Assembly (NCBI GenBank): GCA_903860915.1
Contig: CAIOSJ010000007.1
Location: 1-47,203 of the forward strand
Source of the DNA: an uncultured Actinomycetes bacterium
Lineage (GTDB): Bacteria > Actinomycetota > Acidimicrobiia > Acidimicrobiales > RAAP-2
DNA: 47,203 nt
Direction: 5' to 3'
The notes under the pieces are model-generated. The model saw nothing but the letters and a program-made list of their open reading frames with translations. It was not told the DNA's origin and did not search any database. Positions 28,256-36,750 of the stretch are shown here, in pieces. The position numbers and the translations under genes were made by a program. Positions within the stretch are counted from its first letter, which is position 1. The number at the start of each line of letters is the position of its first letter.

Positions 28256-28533
28256 GGGCGCACTCTCGAGGACTAGGGATTGCGCTGTGACCGCAGACGC
28301 GGTGGTGACCTCCAAGAATGGGCCGAGTTCGAAGGAGGTCACTAGGCCGGCACTCGCGAGTCGATCCAGTCGTAGATGGAAACTCGATTTCTTTGGAAGT
28401 CATCCACGGGGACCGGTACTGCAGCGCGGCACCCCGTTGCGGCATCACACCTTCCAGCGAATCCGGCAATGGGTGTGATGATGTGCGCGTCGATAGGTGT
28501 AGCGATTGGAGTGCTCCACTCTAGAAGTAGGTC

Positions 28534-29238
28534 ATGGAACCTACACACGACCTACTCACCCAACTACGCATCGACTGGCGACACACCGGTAGTTGTGCCG
28601 CCGCCATTAGGGCGTATCAGAAGTTCTCAGAACGGCACCCCGAACTAGAACTGGAACGAGCCAGCTCGCTCGCGGACGTAGTTTTTCTCTTGGAGGCACG
28701 CGGGGGGCTGAACGTCGAGATGCGTGCGGCCATTGTGAGTGCCCTCCTCAGCGACGCCAGGGATCCCCTGCTGGCTCGCACCCTTCTGCAGACCTTGCTG
28801 CCCGGGCTAGTGAGCGTCTGTCGACAGCTACGTTTTGGTGAGGGCATCATCACTGAACGTGGTGAGGCCGTGGGAGTCGCCATCGCCCTTTTGGCTGAGC
28901 TCATTTACGACTGGGCCGGCCAATCACGTCAGTACGCCGCGCCCGATATTTTGTCAGCACTACGTGGACGCTTTCGCCGCTGGTTGCTGAAGGAGAAAGC
29001 ACTGCGTCGACAGGTCGCGTCGGATGAAACTTTTCTCCACCTCTCCGCCAACGAATTCTCACCACTTCTCACTCGCCTCGAAGCCTTCATTGGTACGCCC
29101 CACGAACGAATTGCTCGACTCATGTATCAGCGAATTTTTGACGGCACCAGTATCTCGGATCTCGCTGATCGAGATGCAACGACGCCCTACACCCTGCGCA
29201 AGGAGTTGCAATGGTTCGCCACTCGTCACCTCGTGTGA
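28534..29238 (+). CDS. Unknown helical protein with possible C-terminal helix-turn-helix
   Basis: 234 aa, largely alpha-helical, no signal peptide. I do not recognise the family with certainty. The central part (DPLLARTLLQTLLPGLVSVCRQLRF) recalls the helical bundles of sigma-factor-like proteins. The C-terminus has a helix-turn-helix-like stretch (HERIARLMYQRIFDGTSISDLADRD, then TPYTLRKELQWFATRHLV). A DNA-binding role is therefore plausible but unproven. It lies 78 bases before the small exported protein and just upstream of the LysM-BTAD gene, in the same direction, suggesting one functional unit. About 280 bases before it (28256-28533) hold no recognised gene. Confidence 0.65.
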   Translation: MEPTHDLLTQLRIDWRHTGSCAAAIRAYQKFSERHPELELERASSLADVVFLLEARGGLNVEMRAAIVSALLSDARDPLLARTLLQTLLPGLVSVCRQLRFGEGIITERGEAVGVAIALLAELIYDWAGQSRQYAAPDILSALRGRFRRWLLKEKALRRQVASDETFLHLSANEFSPLLTRLEAFIGTPHERIARLMYQRIFDGTSISDLADRDATTPYTLRKELQWFATRHLV

Positions 29239-29316
29239 ATCGGCGCCGGCAAGGGAAACCGCTCGACCTTCGCCCGACCAGAAAAATTGACCCACCTTCG
29301 CTACTCTCATCTTCCT

Positions 29317-29826
29317 ATGGGCCGACGCAGGATGTCACCGAGCCAAATTGTCACCATGTCCGTGCCGCTGTGGCTCCTACTCCTGCTGCTGCCGAGTGCA
29401 CCGCCGCAGACCCTCTGGCGAACACTGTGGCTCGAGCGGCCGAGTACGACAACTACCACGACGATGCACATCTTTCAGAAACCCTCCACGAACAGAATCA
29501 CCCCTCCGACGCCACTGCCCGGGCTGAGCTCCTCACCCTCGAACGGCGCCAACGTCACGCCGATCGCGCTGAGCGCCGCGAGCACTCTCGCCCCCTTTTC
29601 CGCGGGTTCACTCGACGGCGTCTTTCTTTCCACCCTCGAACCGCTGCCGTCGGGTCGAACGTGGCGCGTGTCCGCCCCCAGCGACGTCACCATCAACGTG
29701 ATGTGCGAGGGACAGCCCCAGGTGGTGGTGTCCGAACAATTTTCAACCGTTCGCCGCAGCAACTGTTCAGTGCTACTGACGAACATCGGCACAGAGGAGG
29801 TGCAGTGGCAACTTTTCATCACCTAG
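29317..29826 (+). CDS. Small exported protein, unknown function
   Basis: 169 aa. A basic start (MGRRRMSPSQ) is followed by a strongly hydrophobic stretch (VPLWLLLLLLPSAPP), a signal peptide or N-terminal anchor. A Thr/Pro/Ser-rich linker follows, then a compact domain (FSAGSLDGVFLSTLEPLPSGRTW to the C-terminus) with two cysteines (VMCEGQ and SNCSVLL) about 20 residues apart, possibly a disulfide. It looks like an extracytoplasmic beta-domain. The frame opens at TTG 29287, but ATG 29317 has TACTCT 9 bases upstream and gives a proper signal sequence. It overlaps the LysM-BTAD start by 22 bases, so the two are probably translated together. Confidence 0.7.
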   Translation: MGRRRMSPSQIVTMSVPLWLLLLLLPSAPPQTLWRTLWLERPSTTTTTTMHIFQKPSTNRITPPTPLPGLSSSPSNGANVTPIALSAASTLAPFSAGSLDGVFLSTLEPLPSGRTWRVSAPSDVTINVMCEGQPQVVVSEQFSTVRRSNCSVLLTNIGTEEVQWQLFIT

Positions 29827-31748
29827 CGACCAGGGCAATGCGGATTGCCAACGCTTTTTCAATATCGCTTTTTCTTCTGGCGATACCCCTCGCGTGGCAG
29901 CGCTTATGGCACATATCTCGGGTGACGTGGCACGGCCTGGGCTTATCTCCGGTCGTGACCAGCGCGCTCGGTCTCGTATGGCTTGCCCTGGTGATCGCCG
30001 TCATCCGAGAAGTCCACCGACAAGTCCGGGGTGTGGCCGGCAGTCCAACACTTAGTTCCATCAGCGCCCTCGCCGCCCTACTCATCTCCCTTGCTTCATT
30101 CTTTGTCTCATCAGCTGGGGCGGCGGCGCCGCTCAGTCCCCGCAGCTACATCGTGCAACCCGGGGACTCGCTCTGGGGTATTGCCCAAAAAACACTCGGC
30201 GACGCCGAAAAGTGGCCAGAAATTGCTGCATGGAATCGGGCGTCACTGCCTGACCCTCGACTCCTGCATCCCGGCACCAGCCTGCATATTTTCGATCAAG
30301 GACTGGTGCCACACTCGGAGACAAGAATCCCGACTGCTGCAGGGAGTATGAAGCGAGCACCGACGGCACCCCCGCACGCGATGAGCGCTCCACAGTGGCT
30401 CGGTATTGGTCTGGTGCCGCTAGCGCTCGCGGCCAAGCGGAGGCGCGATGAAATTCTCCAGGGCCGGCACACTGACGACGACGTTGACGAAACGATTCTC
30501 CTCCTGCGACACCGCGACGCCACGCTGCTCAAAAAAATTCGTGGACTCCTCCCACCAGAGCCCTGCGGACGCATCTCAATCCCCCACGACGTGGCCACGT
30601 CCAGTCACCAGCAAGTTGATGCCGAGCCCGTGGTCATCGTGCCTATCGCCCAGCGAGCGGGACATACTTTGCTGGCCTTCGCCCGCCCGGGTTCGTCCCT
30701 GCCCCTTCCCGTCACCGCTCTCAACATTGTCGCGAACTACGCCGTCGCGGGCGACCCCGATCGTAGATGCCATGTAGCGAAAAGTTCCGAGGAGCTCGTA
30801 CGAGCCCTCGCACTGCGCCAATCACTCGAGGACGTCGTGGTGTACGGTGGCCCCGCGAGTGATCTCGAAGAGCAGTTTGCGGCTCGCTGCGTCACCCTGA
30901 GTACGGGTTCCACGGCCAGCGACCTCGTGGACGAGCAGGGCGAAGGGCCCTGGCGATTCCTGCCCGCAATCGAGGTCGCTCCGGCACGCTCGCGAGAGAC
31001 CTGGGCGCCATCAATGAGGAACTTCAGTAGTCCAGTTCGCGTGGAACTACTGCGCGCCGAACCCCAGATTCTCGGCCTCGTGCACGAATTCCCTGCTTCG
31101 TTACGCCGACGCTGCGTCGAAATGTCCGCCTACCTCGCCCTGCACGCCCACGAAGCGATTACCGGTGACCGCTTGCGGGCTCGCGTTCTCACCGACAGCT
31201 CATTTGACGCCACCCAGCGCACCTTGGCCAATACTGCTTCGGCCATCCGTAGCAGTTGCGGCTCCACGGAACGTGGCCCGCGCCTGCGTCCAGTGAGTGC
31301 GCAGGGCCTCTATCGCCTTCACGATGTCGGCTGCGACCTGACAGACTTCGAGAGCTTGGTCGTGGGCGTGCGTGACCGCGGCGAATCTCCGCGGGACCTC
31401 ATCGTGGCGCTTCGGCTCGTCCACGGCGAACCCCTGGCCGCCGTGCTCAAGGGATTCGACTGGTTTCTCGCGGAAGGACACCTGGCGCGACTCCAACGAC
31501 TCGGCGAATGGGCTGCTCTGACACTGGCCGAGCACGCTACCGCCAGTGGAGAATGGGATGTGGCTTTTTGGGCCATAGAAAAAGGGCGTCTTCTCGATCC
31601 CTATAACGACACACTCACGGCAGCCCTACACCGCATCCCTCGTCTACGCGAGCTTGGCGGAAATCGATCCAGCGGATCGCAGGACCAGACCATCGGATCC
31701 GGCGGAACTGTAACGATGCGCGGGGCGCTCTCGAGCTTCACGAACTAG
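29805..31748 (+). CDS. Three-TM LysM protein with C-terminal BTAD-like regulatory domain
   Basis: 647 aa. Three hydrophobic segments (about 16-32, 50-68, 84-104) are followed by a LysM domain at 113-163 (SYIVQPGDSLWGIAQKTLGDAEKW), which binds peptidoglycan or chitin-like glycans. After a short linker containing another hydrophobic stretch (WLGIGLVPLALAAKRRR) comes a long region, then a winged-helix-like and BTAD-type helical domain from about residue 410 (PVRVELLRAEPQILGLV, LYRLHDVGCDLTDFESLV, GEWDVAFWAIEKGRLLDPYND). This arrangement occurs in Actinobacteria, often near Tad-pilus loci, but is poorly characterised. GTG 29805 follows AGAGGAGG by 4 bases; ATG 29838 is an alternative. The 3' end overlaps the convergent ddl gene by 105 bases. 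Confidence 0.82.
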   Translation: MATFHHLATRAMRIANAFSISLFLLAIPLAWQRLWHISRVTWHGLGLSPVVTSALGLVWLALVIAVIREVHRQVRGVAGSPTLSSISALAALLISLASFFVSSAGAAAPLSPRSYIVQPGDSLWGIAQKTLGDAEKWPEIAAWNRASLPDPRLLHPGTSLHIFDQGLVPHSETRIPTAAGSMKRAPTAPPHAMSAPQWLGIGLVPLALAAKRRRDEILQGRHTDDDVDETILLLRHRDATLLKKIRGLLPPEPCGRISIPHDVATSSHQQVDAEPVVIVPIAQRAGHTLLAFARPGSSLPLPVTALNIVANYAVAGDPDRRCHVAKSSEELVRALALRQSLEDVVVYGGPASDLEEQFAARCVTLSTGSTASDLVDEQGEGPWRFLPAIEVAPARSRETWAPSMRNFSSPVRVELLRAEPQILGLVHEFPASLRRRCVEMSAYLALHAHEAITGDRLRARVLTDSSFDATQRTLANTASAIRSSCGSTERGPRLRPVSAQGLYRLHDVGCDLTDFESLVVGVRDRGESPRDLIVALRLVHGEPLAAVLKGFDWFLAEGHLARLQRLGEWAALTLAEHATASGEWDVAFWAIEKGRLLDPYNDTLTAALHRIPRLRELGGNRSSGSQDQTIGSGGTVTMRGALSSFTN

Positions 31749-32747
31749 ATCGAGAAGTAACTCGGAGAAATTAAGTGGTGGTGAAATGAAGAGGTGCTTA
31801 GCCAGCGAACCGGGAATCGTATTGATTTCATTCACGTAGATCTCGTGGTCACTAATGAGAAAATCTATTCGCGCTACGCCCCGGAGACCAGAAATCTCCA
31901 CGATACGCGTCGTGAATTCTTCGATGGCGGCCCTTTGCCCCTGGGCCAGATTCGCGGGAATCTCTCGTGGTGCGCCCACCATTCCCGAACCCCCAACGTA
32001 CTTGTCGCGGTAGTCAAGAATTTCTGCCGTGAGCGAACGGCGTAGGGGTTTTTCTATCGCCGACAATTGCACGTCGGGGTAGCTGCGCACTGCGATTTGC
32101 ACGTCGAAAAGGTCAGCTCGGTAGGGCTCAACAACGCAGCCTCGCTCGAAGTGCGGATTCGTGGTGAGCCGAGCCAAGGCCGTGGGCAAATCTTCGACCA
32201 CGTCGATGCCGATCGACGAACCACCGAAACGAGGCTTCAAAATGTAGGGTCCCGCGAAAGGCAACGCGGTGCTGCGGGAGGTCAAAATCTCGCGCGGCAG
32301 GGTTGGCAAGCCGGCCGCGAGAACTACGGCGCCGAAACTCCACTTATCCATGCCGAGCGCTGCTCCCGCCACCGTGGGGCCACTGTAGGCAATACCCGCG
32401 AGGTCCAGGGTCGCCTGAATGGTTCCGTCCTCACCTGGCCCACCATGCGTGGCCACAATGATCGCGTCAAGAGCTAGGCGCTGCGCCTTACCAAAGCGGG
32501 ACGCCGGGGTGAAAAAACCTCCCCCATCACCCACCCGTAACTCCAAGATCTCGGCCTGGGGCGGTAGCCCGTCGACGAAGGCTTCTGATTCGAGTTTCGG
32601 GTCGACCTGCGTAAAGACGCCGGTTTTAGTCCAGTACAGAGCCGCTACATCGTGGCCGGAGCGAACCAGTTCGTGGACGGCCACCAAGCCGGTCAGGATA
32701 GAAATATCGTGCTCCGGCGTCGGTCCTCCGAAAAGTACACCTATCAC
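31644..32747 (-). CDS. ddl: D-alanine--D-alanine ligase
   Basis: 367 aa ATP-grasp enzyme that joins two D-alanines for peptidoglycan precursors. N-terminal IGVLFGGPTPEHDISILTG is the Ddl start motif. THGGPGEDGTIQATLDLAGIAYSGP, ALGMDKWSF, YILKPRFGGSSIG (ATP-binding loop) and ARIDFLISDHEIYVNEINTIPG (Mg ligands Asp, Glu and Asn) follow in order. The GTG start at 32747 has GAGG six bases upstream. It is the third gene of a minus-strand set with an alpha/beta hydrolase and a MurF-like ligase, 30 bases after the latter; the product is used directly by MurF. The last 105 bases overlap the LysM-BTAD gene on the other strand. Confidence 0.95.
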   Translation of the reverse strand: MIGVLFGGPTPEHDISILTGLVAVHELVRSGHDVAALYWTKTGVFTQVDPKLESEAFVDGLPPQAEILELRVGDGGGFFTPASRFGKAQRLALDAIIVATHGGPGEDGTIQATLDLAGIAYSGPTVAGAALGMDKWSFGAVVLAAGLPTLPREILTSRSTALPFAGPYILKPRFGGSSIGIDVVEDLPTALARLTTNPHFERGCVVEPYRADLFDVQIAVRSYPDVQLSAIEKPLRRSLTAEILDYRDKYVGGSGMVGAPREIPANLAQGQRAAIEEFTTRIVEISGLRGVARIDFLISDHEIYVNEINTIPGSLAKHLFISPPLNFSELLLDLVREARERPAHRYSSAGSDGLVLRSAGSISAKLA

Positions 32748-32777
32748 TAGAAACCTCGTCTGTCGATGTTAACGATT

Positions 32778-34331
32778 TCAAGGGTAGTGGTCGGGCAGGT
32801 CGTTCAGGTACAACACTGCGTCATGGATCGCCAAAGTACCTCGTACCCACCTCGTAGCCTCCTCGCGGTACTGAACGAAGACGGCCCCCGGGCCAAAGCC
32901 CTGAGAAAGTGGTCCCGCATTCGTAGAGCCCACCACAATGAGTTCAGCGCCGAAAGCCGCAATGGCTGCCCCCAAATTTCGATTCTCTCGAACTTGGGAC
33001 GAACCCAATTCCACCAAACCTGGAGTCACCACCACGCGCCGGCCCGTAATTGGCTGAGTGAGCAGGGTGCGCAACGCGCTGCTCGCGCTCGATGGATTCG
33101 CGTTAAAGGTGTCGTCGATGATTGTGACGCCCGACGCACTCGTCATCACGGCACTACGATTCGCCACCGCATGGACTCGAGTCACCGCTTCGAGCACTTC
33201 ATCTCTTCCAAGTCCCAGCTCCAACGCCGCCGCCAGCGAGCAAGCCAGATTGGTCGGCTGCACCCCCGCGACGAGGTTCGTGGAACCCAGAAGCTCACCA
33301 GCCAGGAGAATTTCCCAGCGACCCTCGACTTCTCGAACGGCTACGTCACAGTCACTCGTCGTGCCCGCTCGTACGACGCGCGTGCCCGTCAGCCGGGCGG
33401 GCCACGAGGCGAGACGCTCATCATCGACGTTAAGAATTACCGTCGCAACACCAGACGTGATTTCAAATTTCGCGGACTCGATGACCTCCAACGACCCCAT
33501 GCGCTCGAGGTGGACTGGCCCGATAGCCGTCACGACCGCAATATCTGGATGGCACCACGTGCAGAGGTCGGCTATTTCTCCTGGACCGTACGTGCCCATT
33601 TCCGCGATGAAAATTCTTGCATCGTCGCTCAAACCTTCAGAAATGGCTCGCGACAGCCCGGCGCGATTATTAAAGCTACGCGGCGACGCCACGACCCCAC
33701 GACTGTCCCCGAGCAAGCTCGTGAGATGTTGTTTCGTAGAGGTCTTGCCGAAGGAACCCGTTATCGCCACCACGCGAGGACTAACACGAGCCAGGCGCTC
33801 GCTCGCTCGCTGCGTGAAGTGGCGAGCGCTGCGATCCTCGGGCCGACGACGAACCACCAGTGCTAGATCCAGCGAGGGTGCCACCAGCGTCGCCGCCACG
33901 GCCAGGCCAATCAGAGCATTGTGAACAAGCAGCGTCATGACGAGAACGAGGAGGAGGGCCTGAGCCAGGGCCACCGCGGCTAACAACTTGAGGCGGCGAG
34001 TCCACGCGAGCTTTCCGGTGCGGCCCTTCAGGGGAAGCCGACCCGTCACGATTGCGCTCAGGAGAGAACAGACGATCCAGGGTCGAACCGCGGCGCTGGT
34101 CGCAGCGGCGGCCGCCACAAGAACTAGCAGACTAGCGACCAGCCCCACGAAGCTTCGTCCCCCTGAGTACCCGAAGCCGCGCAGCGCCGCGCGTGCCCAA
34201 CGAAGGTAAAAACGCGTCACCGAACTCGCGATGTAGTGCTCACGCTGGGCTACACGAAGCCACTTCACCAAACCCGTGAAGTAGAGCGCGATCAGCAGAA
34301 CCGCAAGTAGGAGTGACAGCGCGAGTCTCAC
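32778..34331 (-). CDS. MurF-like Mur ligase with N-terminal membrane domain
   Basis: 517 aa. The ligase part has the P-loop ITGSFGKTSTK (residues about 190-200), then EMGTYGPGEIADL, GPVHLERMGSLEVIESAKFEI and the MurF-type DDTFNANPSSASSAL. The C-terminal domain has VTPGLVELGSSQ. In classical MurF an N-terminal domain of about 80 residues binds UDP-MurNAc-tripeptide. Here residues 1-160 are instead hydrophobic, with four to five TM segments (about 1-21, 60-79, 85-96, 115-135, 138-158). GTG 34331 overlaps the hydrolase stop by 4 bases (GTGA). Adjacency to ddl supports addition of D-Ala-D-Ala, perhaps at the membrane, but another Mur ligase role is possible. Confidence 0.85.
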   Translation of the reverse strand: MRLALSLLLAVLLIALYFTGLVKWLRVAQREHYIASSVTRFYLRWARAALRGFGYSGGRSFVGLVASLLVLVAAAAATSAAVRPWIVCSLLSAIVTGRLPLKGRTGKLAWTRRLKLLAAVALAQALLLVLVMTLLVHNALIGLAVAATLVAPSLDLALVVRRRPEDRSARHFTQRASERLARVSPRVVAITGSFGKTSTKQHLTSLLGDSRGVVASPRSFNNRAGLSRAISEGLSDDARIFIAEMGTYGPGEIADLCTWCHPDIAVVTAIGPVHLERMGSLEVIESAKFEITSGVATVILNVDDERLASWPARLTGTRVVRAGTTSDCDVAVREVEGRWEILLAGELLGSTNLVAGVQPTNLACSLAAALELGLGRDEVLEAVTRVHAVANRSAVMTSASGVTIIDDTFNANPSSASSALRTLLTQPITGRRVVVTPGLVELGSSQVRENRNLGAAIAAFGAELIVVGSTNAGPLSQGFGPGAVFVQYREEATRWVRGTLAIHDAVLYLNDLPDHYP

Positions 34332-35077
34332 TGGAGCATCTCGTCGACTGCCACAACCAAGGATCCGGGCGACTCCGTCGGTACGAGATGGCCCACGGCG
34401 TCGAGGACGACGAGCGACGTCGATGCGGGCAGTGAGTTCATGGCCCGCGCCGCTACCTCGAGAGGTACGTCCTGATCGAGGGCACCCCATACGAGAGCTA
34501 CGGGCACCCGCAACTCGGCAAGCTGCGTTTCGTAACTCTCATTCACCGTAGTTACCAGGATGTCCCTCAGGAGGCCACTGGCGTTTCGATAATCCCGTGA
34601 TCCGTACTTTTGTCGAGCCCGCTCCCATTGCTGCGACGAGATCAAGCCCACGCGCCCCAGCCGACGAATTATGCGGTAGGCGAGCGGCCCACGACTCACC
34701 GGACCCAGGCGCAGGAGCGGAACGCCAGTCAGGACGAGCCCCGAGATTTTCGCCGTGGGTGACGTCGCGAGCACGACAGCTACGCGTCCGCCGAAAGAGT
34801 GTCCGACCACGACGACTGGTTCCGACGTTTCCAGGGCGATGACTGCTTCGACGAGTTCAGCGTACAGCGCGGCACCCCCCGCGATGGCGGGCAAGGGCGA
34901 GGAGCCAAAACCGGGTAAATCGAGGGCGAGCGATGACACTCCCTGCTTCGCAAGCGCGACTGCCACATCGCCAAAATCACGACCCGAGCGGCCCCAACCG
35001 TGAAGAAAAATAACGCGCGGAGGGTTCGATCCGTATTTCTCCGCGAAGATCGGACCGGTTCCGATGGCACGTAGCAC
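34328..35077 (-). CDS. Alpha/beta hydrolase
   Basis: 249 aa. The oxyanion region FLHGWGRSGRDF, the nucleophile elbow VGHSFGG (Ser94), a catalytic Asp (WGALDQDVP) and His (AVGHLVPTE) form a complete triad. The cap region is arginine-rich (RIIRRLGRVG). The substrate is unknown. It is translationally coupled to the MurF-like gene by a 4-base overlap, suggesting an envelope-linked role, perhaps an esterase or peptidase of precursors. GTG 35077 has TAATCT 6 bases upstream, marking a leaderless operon start. Confidence 0.88.
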   Translation of the reverse strand: MLRAIGTGPIFAEKYGSNPPRVIFLHGWGRSGRDFGDVAVALAKQGVSSLALDLPGFGSSPLPAIAGGAALYAELVEAVIALETSEPVVVVGHSFGGRVAVVLATSPTAKISGLVLTGVPLLRLGPVSRGPLAYRIIRRLGRVGLISSQQWERARQKYGSRDYRNASGLLRDILVTTVNESYETQLAELRVPVALVWGALDQDVPLEVAARAMNSLPASTSLVVLDAVGHLVPTESPGSLVVAVDEMLQ

Positions 35078-35083
35078 GACTCA

Positions 35084-35089
35084 AGATTA
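35084..35089 (-). promoter_or_regulatory. Putative -10 box (TAATCT) for the hydrolase-murF-ddl operon
   Basis: TAATCT on the minus strand, 6 bases before GTG 35077, five of six matches to TATAAT. It fits the local leaderless pattern and would start transcription at the first codon. Confidence 0.5.
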
Positions 35090-35132
35090 GTAAGGCTTAC
35101 CCTTCGGCTCGTGTCAGGTCGCAACGGGCTTG

Positions 35133-35138
35133 TAGCGT
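35133..35138 (+). promoter_or_regulatory. Putative -10 box (TAGCGT) for the UvrD-like gene
   Basis: TAGCGT overlaps the possible GTG start at 35137 and lies 7 bases before ATG 35146. This favours the ATG as the leaderless start codon. Confidence 0.4.
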
Positions 35139-35145
35139 GACACTG

Positions 35146-36750
35146 ATGATGAGTGAATCAACTTTTTCCGAAGATTTGCTGGCGGGCCTCACTCCAGAAC
35201 AGCGTGAGGCGGTGACCTCACCACAAAAACGTATTTTGGTACGGGCTACCGCCGGATCGGGTAAGACTCACGTTCTCACACTGCGTATCCAACGCCGCGT
35301 CGCCACCGACGATATCGACCACGATCACGTCCTGGCGATGACCTTCACCAGAAAGGCAGCCGACGAGTTGAGCCAGCGCCTCTACCGCGCTGGTGTCCGC
35401 GACGTACGGGCCGGCACTTTCCACCGAGCTGCGCTCAGTATCGTCAATCAATATCGCCACGACCGCTCGCTCCCGCCAACAGTCATTGAGCCCAATCGGC
35501 GGAAATTAGTCACCGAGCTGATCGCTCAGATGAACAGCGCTGGCAGCGTGACGCGTGACTGGCAGATTCCCCAAATCGAACAAGAACTTGCTTGGTCCCT
35601 CTCGCTCGGCCTGCGCACGTCGACCTACGTACGAGCCGCGACCCTGGCCCGGCGCCAGTGCCCACTTCCCCTGGGTCAATTCGCTGAACTCATCGATCGC
35701 TACATCGGACTCTGCCAGAGTCGAGCCGTGTATGACTTCGACCTGCTGCTCAGCGAAGCCACCCGTATTCTGAGCGATGAACCCGCGGTGCGGGCGGCTT
35801 TTCGCTATCGGAATCGAGCGCTCTTCGTCGACGAAACCCAGGACATGAATCCCCTGCAGTTCGCGCTCCTCCGCGAGATGGCGGGTGACGACCCTGACCT
35901 TTTTGCGGTCGGCGACCCCAATCAATCCATTTACGGATTCAACGGTGCTAACCCGACTCTGCTCGAAGAAATTTCAGCCCTGTGGCCCGACACCGTGACT
36001 TTAGATCTCACTCGTAATCACCGCTCAACCGCCCACATCATCATGGTGGCCAACACGCTGTTGGAGGCGGGTGCGCGTGGCATCACACCCGCCCGTGACG
36101 ACGGCGAATTGCCGAACATCCAGTCCTTCGATACCGATGTTGACGAGGCCGCGCGCGTGGCTTCGTGGCTACAATCAAAGAATCAGCCAGGGTCACCCTG
36201 GAAATCCATGGCGGTGCTGGCGAGAACGAACGCCCAGATCGACGTCATGGCTAGCGCACTAGAGCACGTGGGCGTTCCCTTCGAGCGCCGAGGTGCCGAG
36301 CACTCACCCGCTTCGGACCTCACTGGGGCTCCGCTGACCCGCAACCGCGTCCTACGGACAGAAGTCCCCAACGCGGTAGCGCTGTCGACTATTCACCGAG
36401 CCAAGGGTCTGGAGTGGCAACACGTAGCCGCCATTGGCTGGTCCGACGGACTACTTCCCTTTCGTAGCGCTCATTCGGAGAGCGAACTGGCCGAAGAGCA
36501 GCGACTCGCCTACGTGGCTCTCACTCGAGCAGAAATCTCGTTGCTCATCACCTGGAGTCGAGGACCAGTGGCCGGCCATCGTGGTGAACGAGCACCCTCT
36601 CGCTTCTTGGCCGCCATCGAAGAGGTCATCTCGAGCGAACGCCTCGCCACCGCACCCCTGAGCCCCGCCGACGGCAGTGCCAGAGCAGCATCTCTCAAGG
36701 CGAAATTAATCTCCTCACTACATCAGCCAAACGAAACGAGTACGTCATGA
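35146..36750 (+). CDS. Compact UvrD/Rep-like superfamily 1 DNA helicase
   Basis: 534 aa, shorter than the usual UvrD/PcrA of 700 or more residues, so the 1B/2B insertions are likely reduced. Helicase motifs in order: Q-motif LTPEQREAV, I ATAGSGKTHVLT, Ia AMTFTRKAADEL, II LFVDETQDMN, III AVGDPNQSIYGFNGA, IV LTRNHRST, V STIHRAKGLEW, VI AYVALTRAE. It is expected to move 3' to 5' on single-stranded DNA in repair. No HRDC or nuclease domain is seen. GTG 35137 is an alternative start. The stop overlaps the next ATG by 4 bases (ATGA), coupling it to the ThDP enzyme, a combination I cannot explain functionally. Confidence 0.92.
   Translation: MMSESTFSEDLLAGLTPEQREAVTSPQKRILVRATAGSGKTHVLTLRIQRRVATDDIDHDHVLAMTFTRKAADELSQRLYRAGVRDVRAGTFHRAALSIVNQYRHDRSLPPTVIEPNRRKLVTELIAQMNSAGSVTRDWQIPQIEQELAWSLSLGLRTSTYVRAATLARRQCPLPLGQFAELIDRYIGLCQSRAVYDFDLLLSEATRILSDEPAVRAAFRYRNRALFVDETQDMNPLQFALLREMAGDDPDLFAVGDPNQSIYGFNGANPTLLEEISALWPDTVTLDLTRNHRSTAHIIMVANTLLEAGARGITPARDDGELPNIQSFDTDVDEAARVASWLQSKNQPGSPWKSMAVLARTNAQIDVMASALEHVGVPFERRGAEHSPASDLTGAPLTRNRVLRTEVPNAVALSTIHRAKGLEWQHVAAIGWSDGLLPFRSAHSESELAEEQRLAYVALTRAEISLLITWSRGPVAGHRGERAPSRFLAAIEEVISSERLATAPLSPADGSARAASLKAKLISSLHQPNETSTS

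Noticed and set aside
28052..28342. Minus-strand frame with an ArsR-like stretch (FHLRLDRLASAGLV)
   Set aside because: It overlaps the end of the 27698 gene by about 200 bases. No recognition helix precedes the stretch in any frame. It is probably antisense chance.
29211..29804. N-terminal extension of the LysM-BTAD frame
   Set aside because: It overlaps the small exported protein in another frame and is Arg/His-rich low-quality sequence. GTG 29805 with a strong AGGAGG is the better start.
34332..34490. Longer start of the MurF-like gene
   Set aside because: It runs antiparallel in quality to the hydrolase frame on the same strand. GTG 34331 gives a 4-base overlap and begins with a TM helix.
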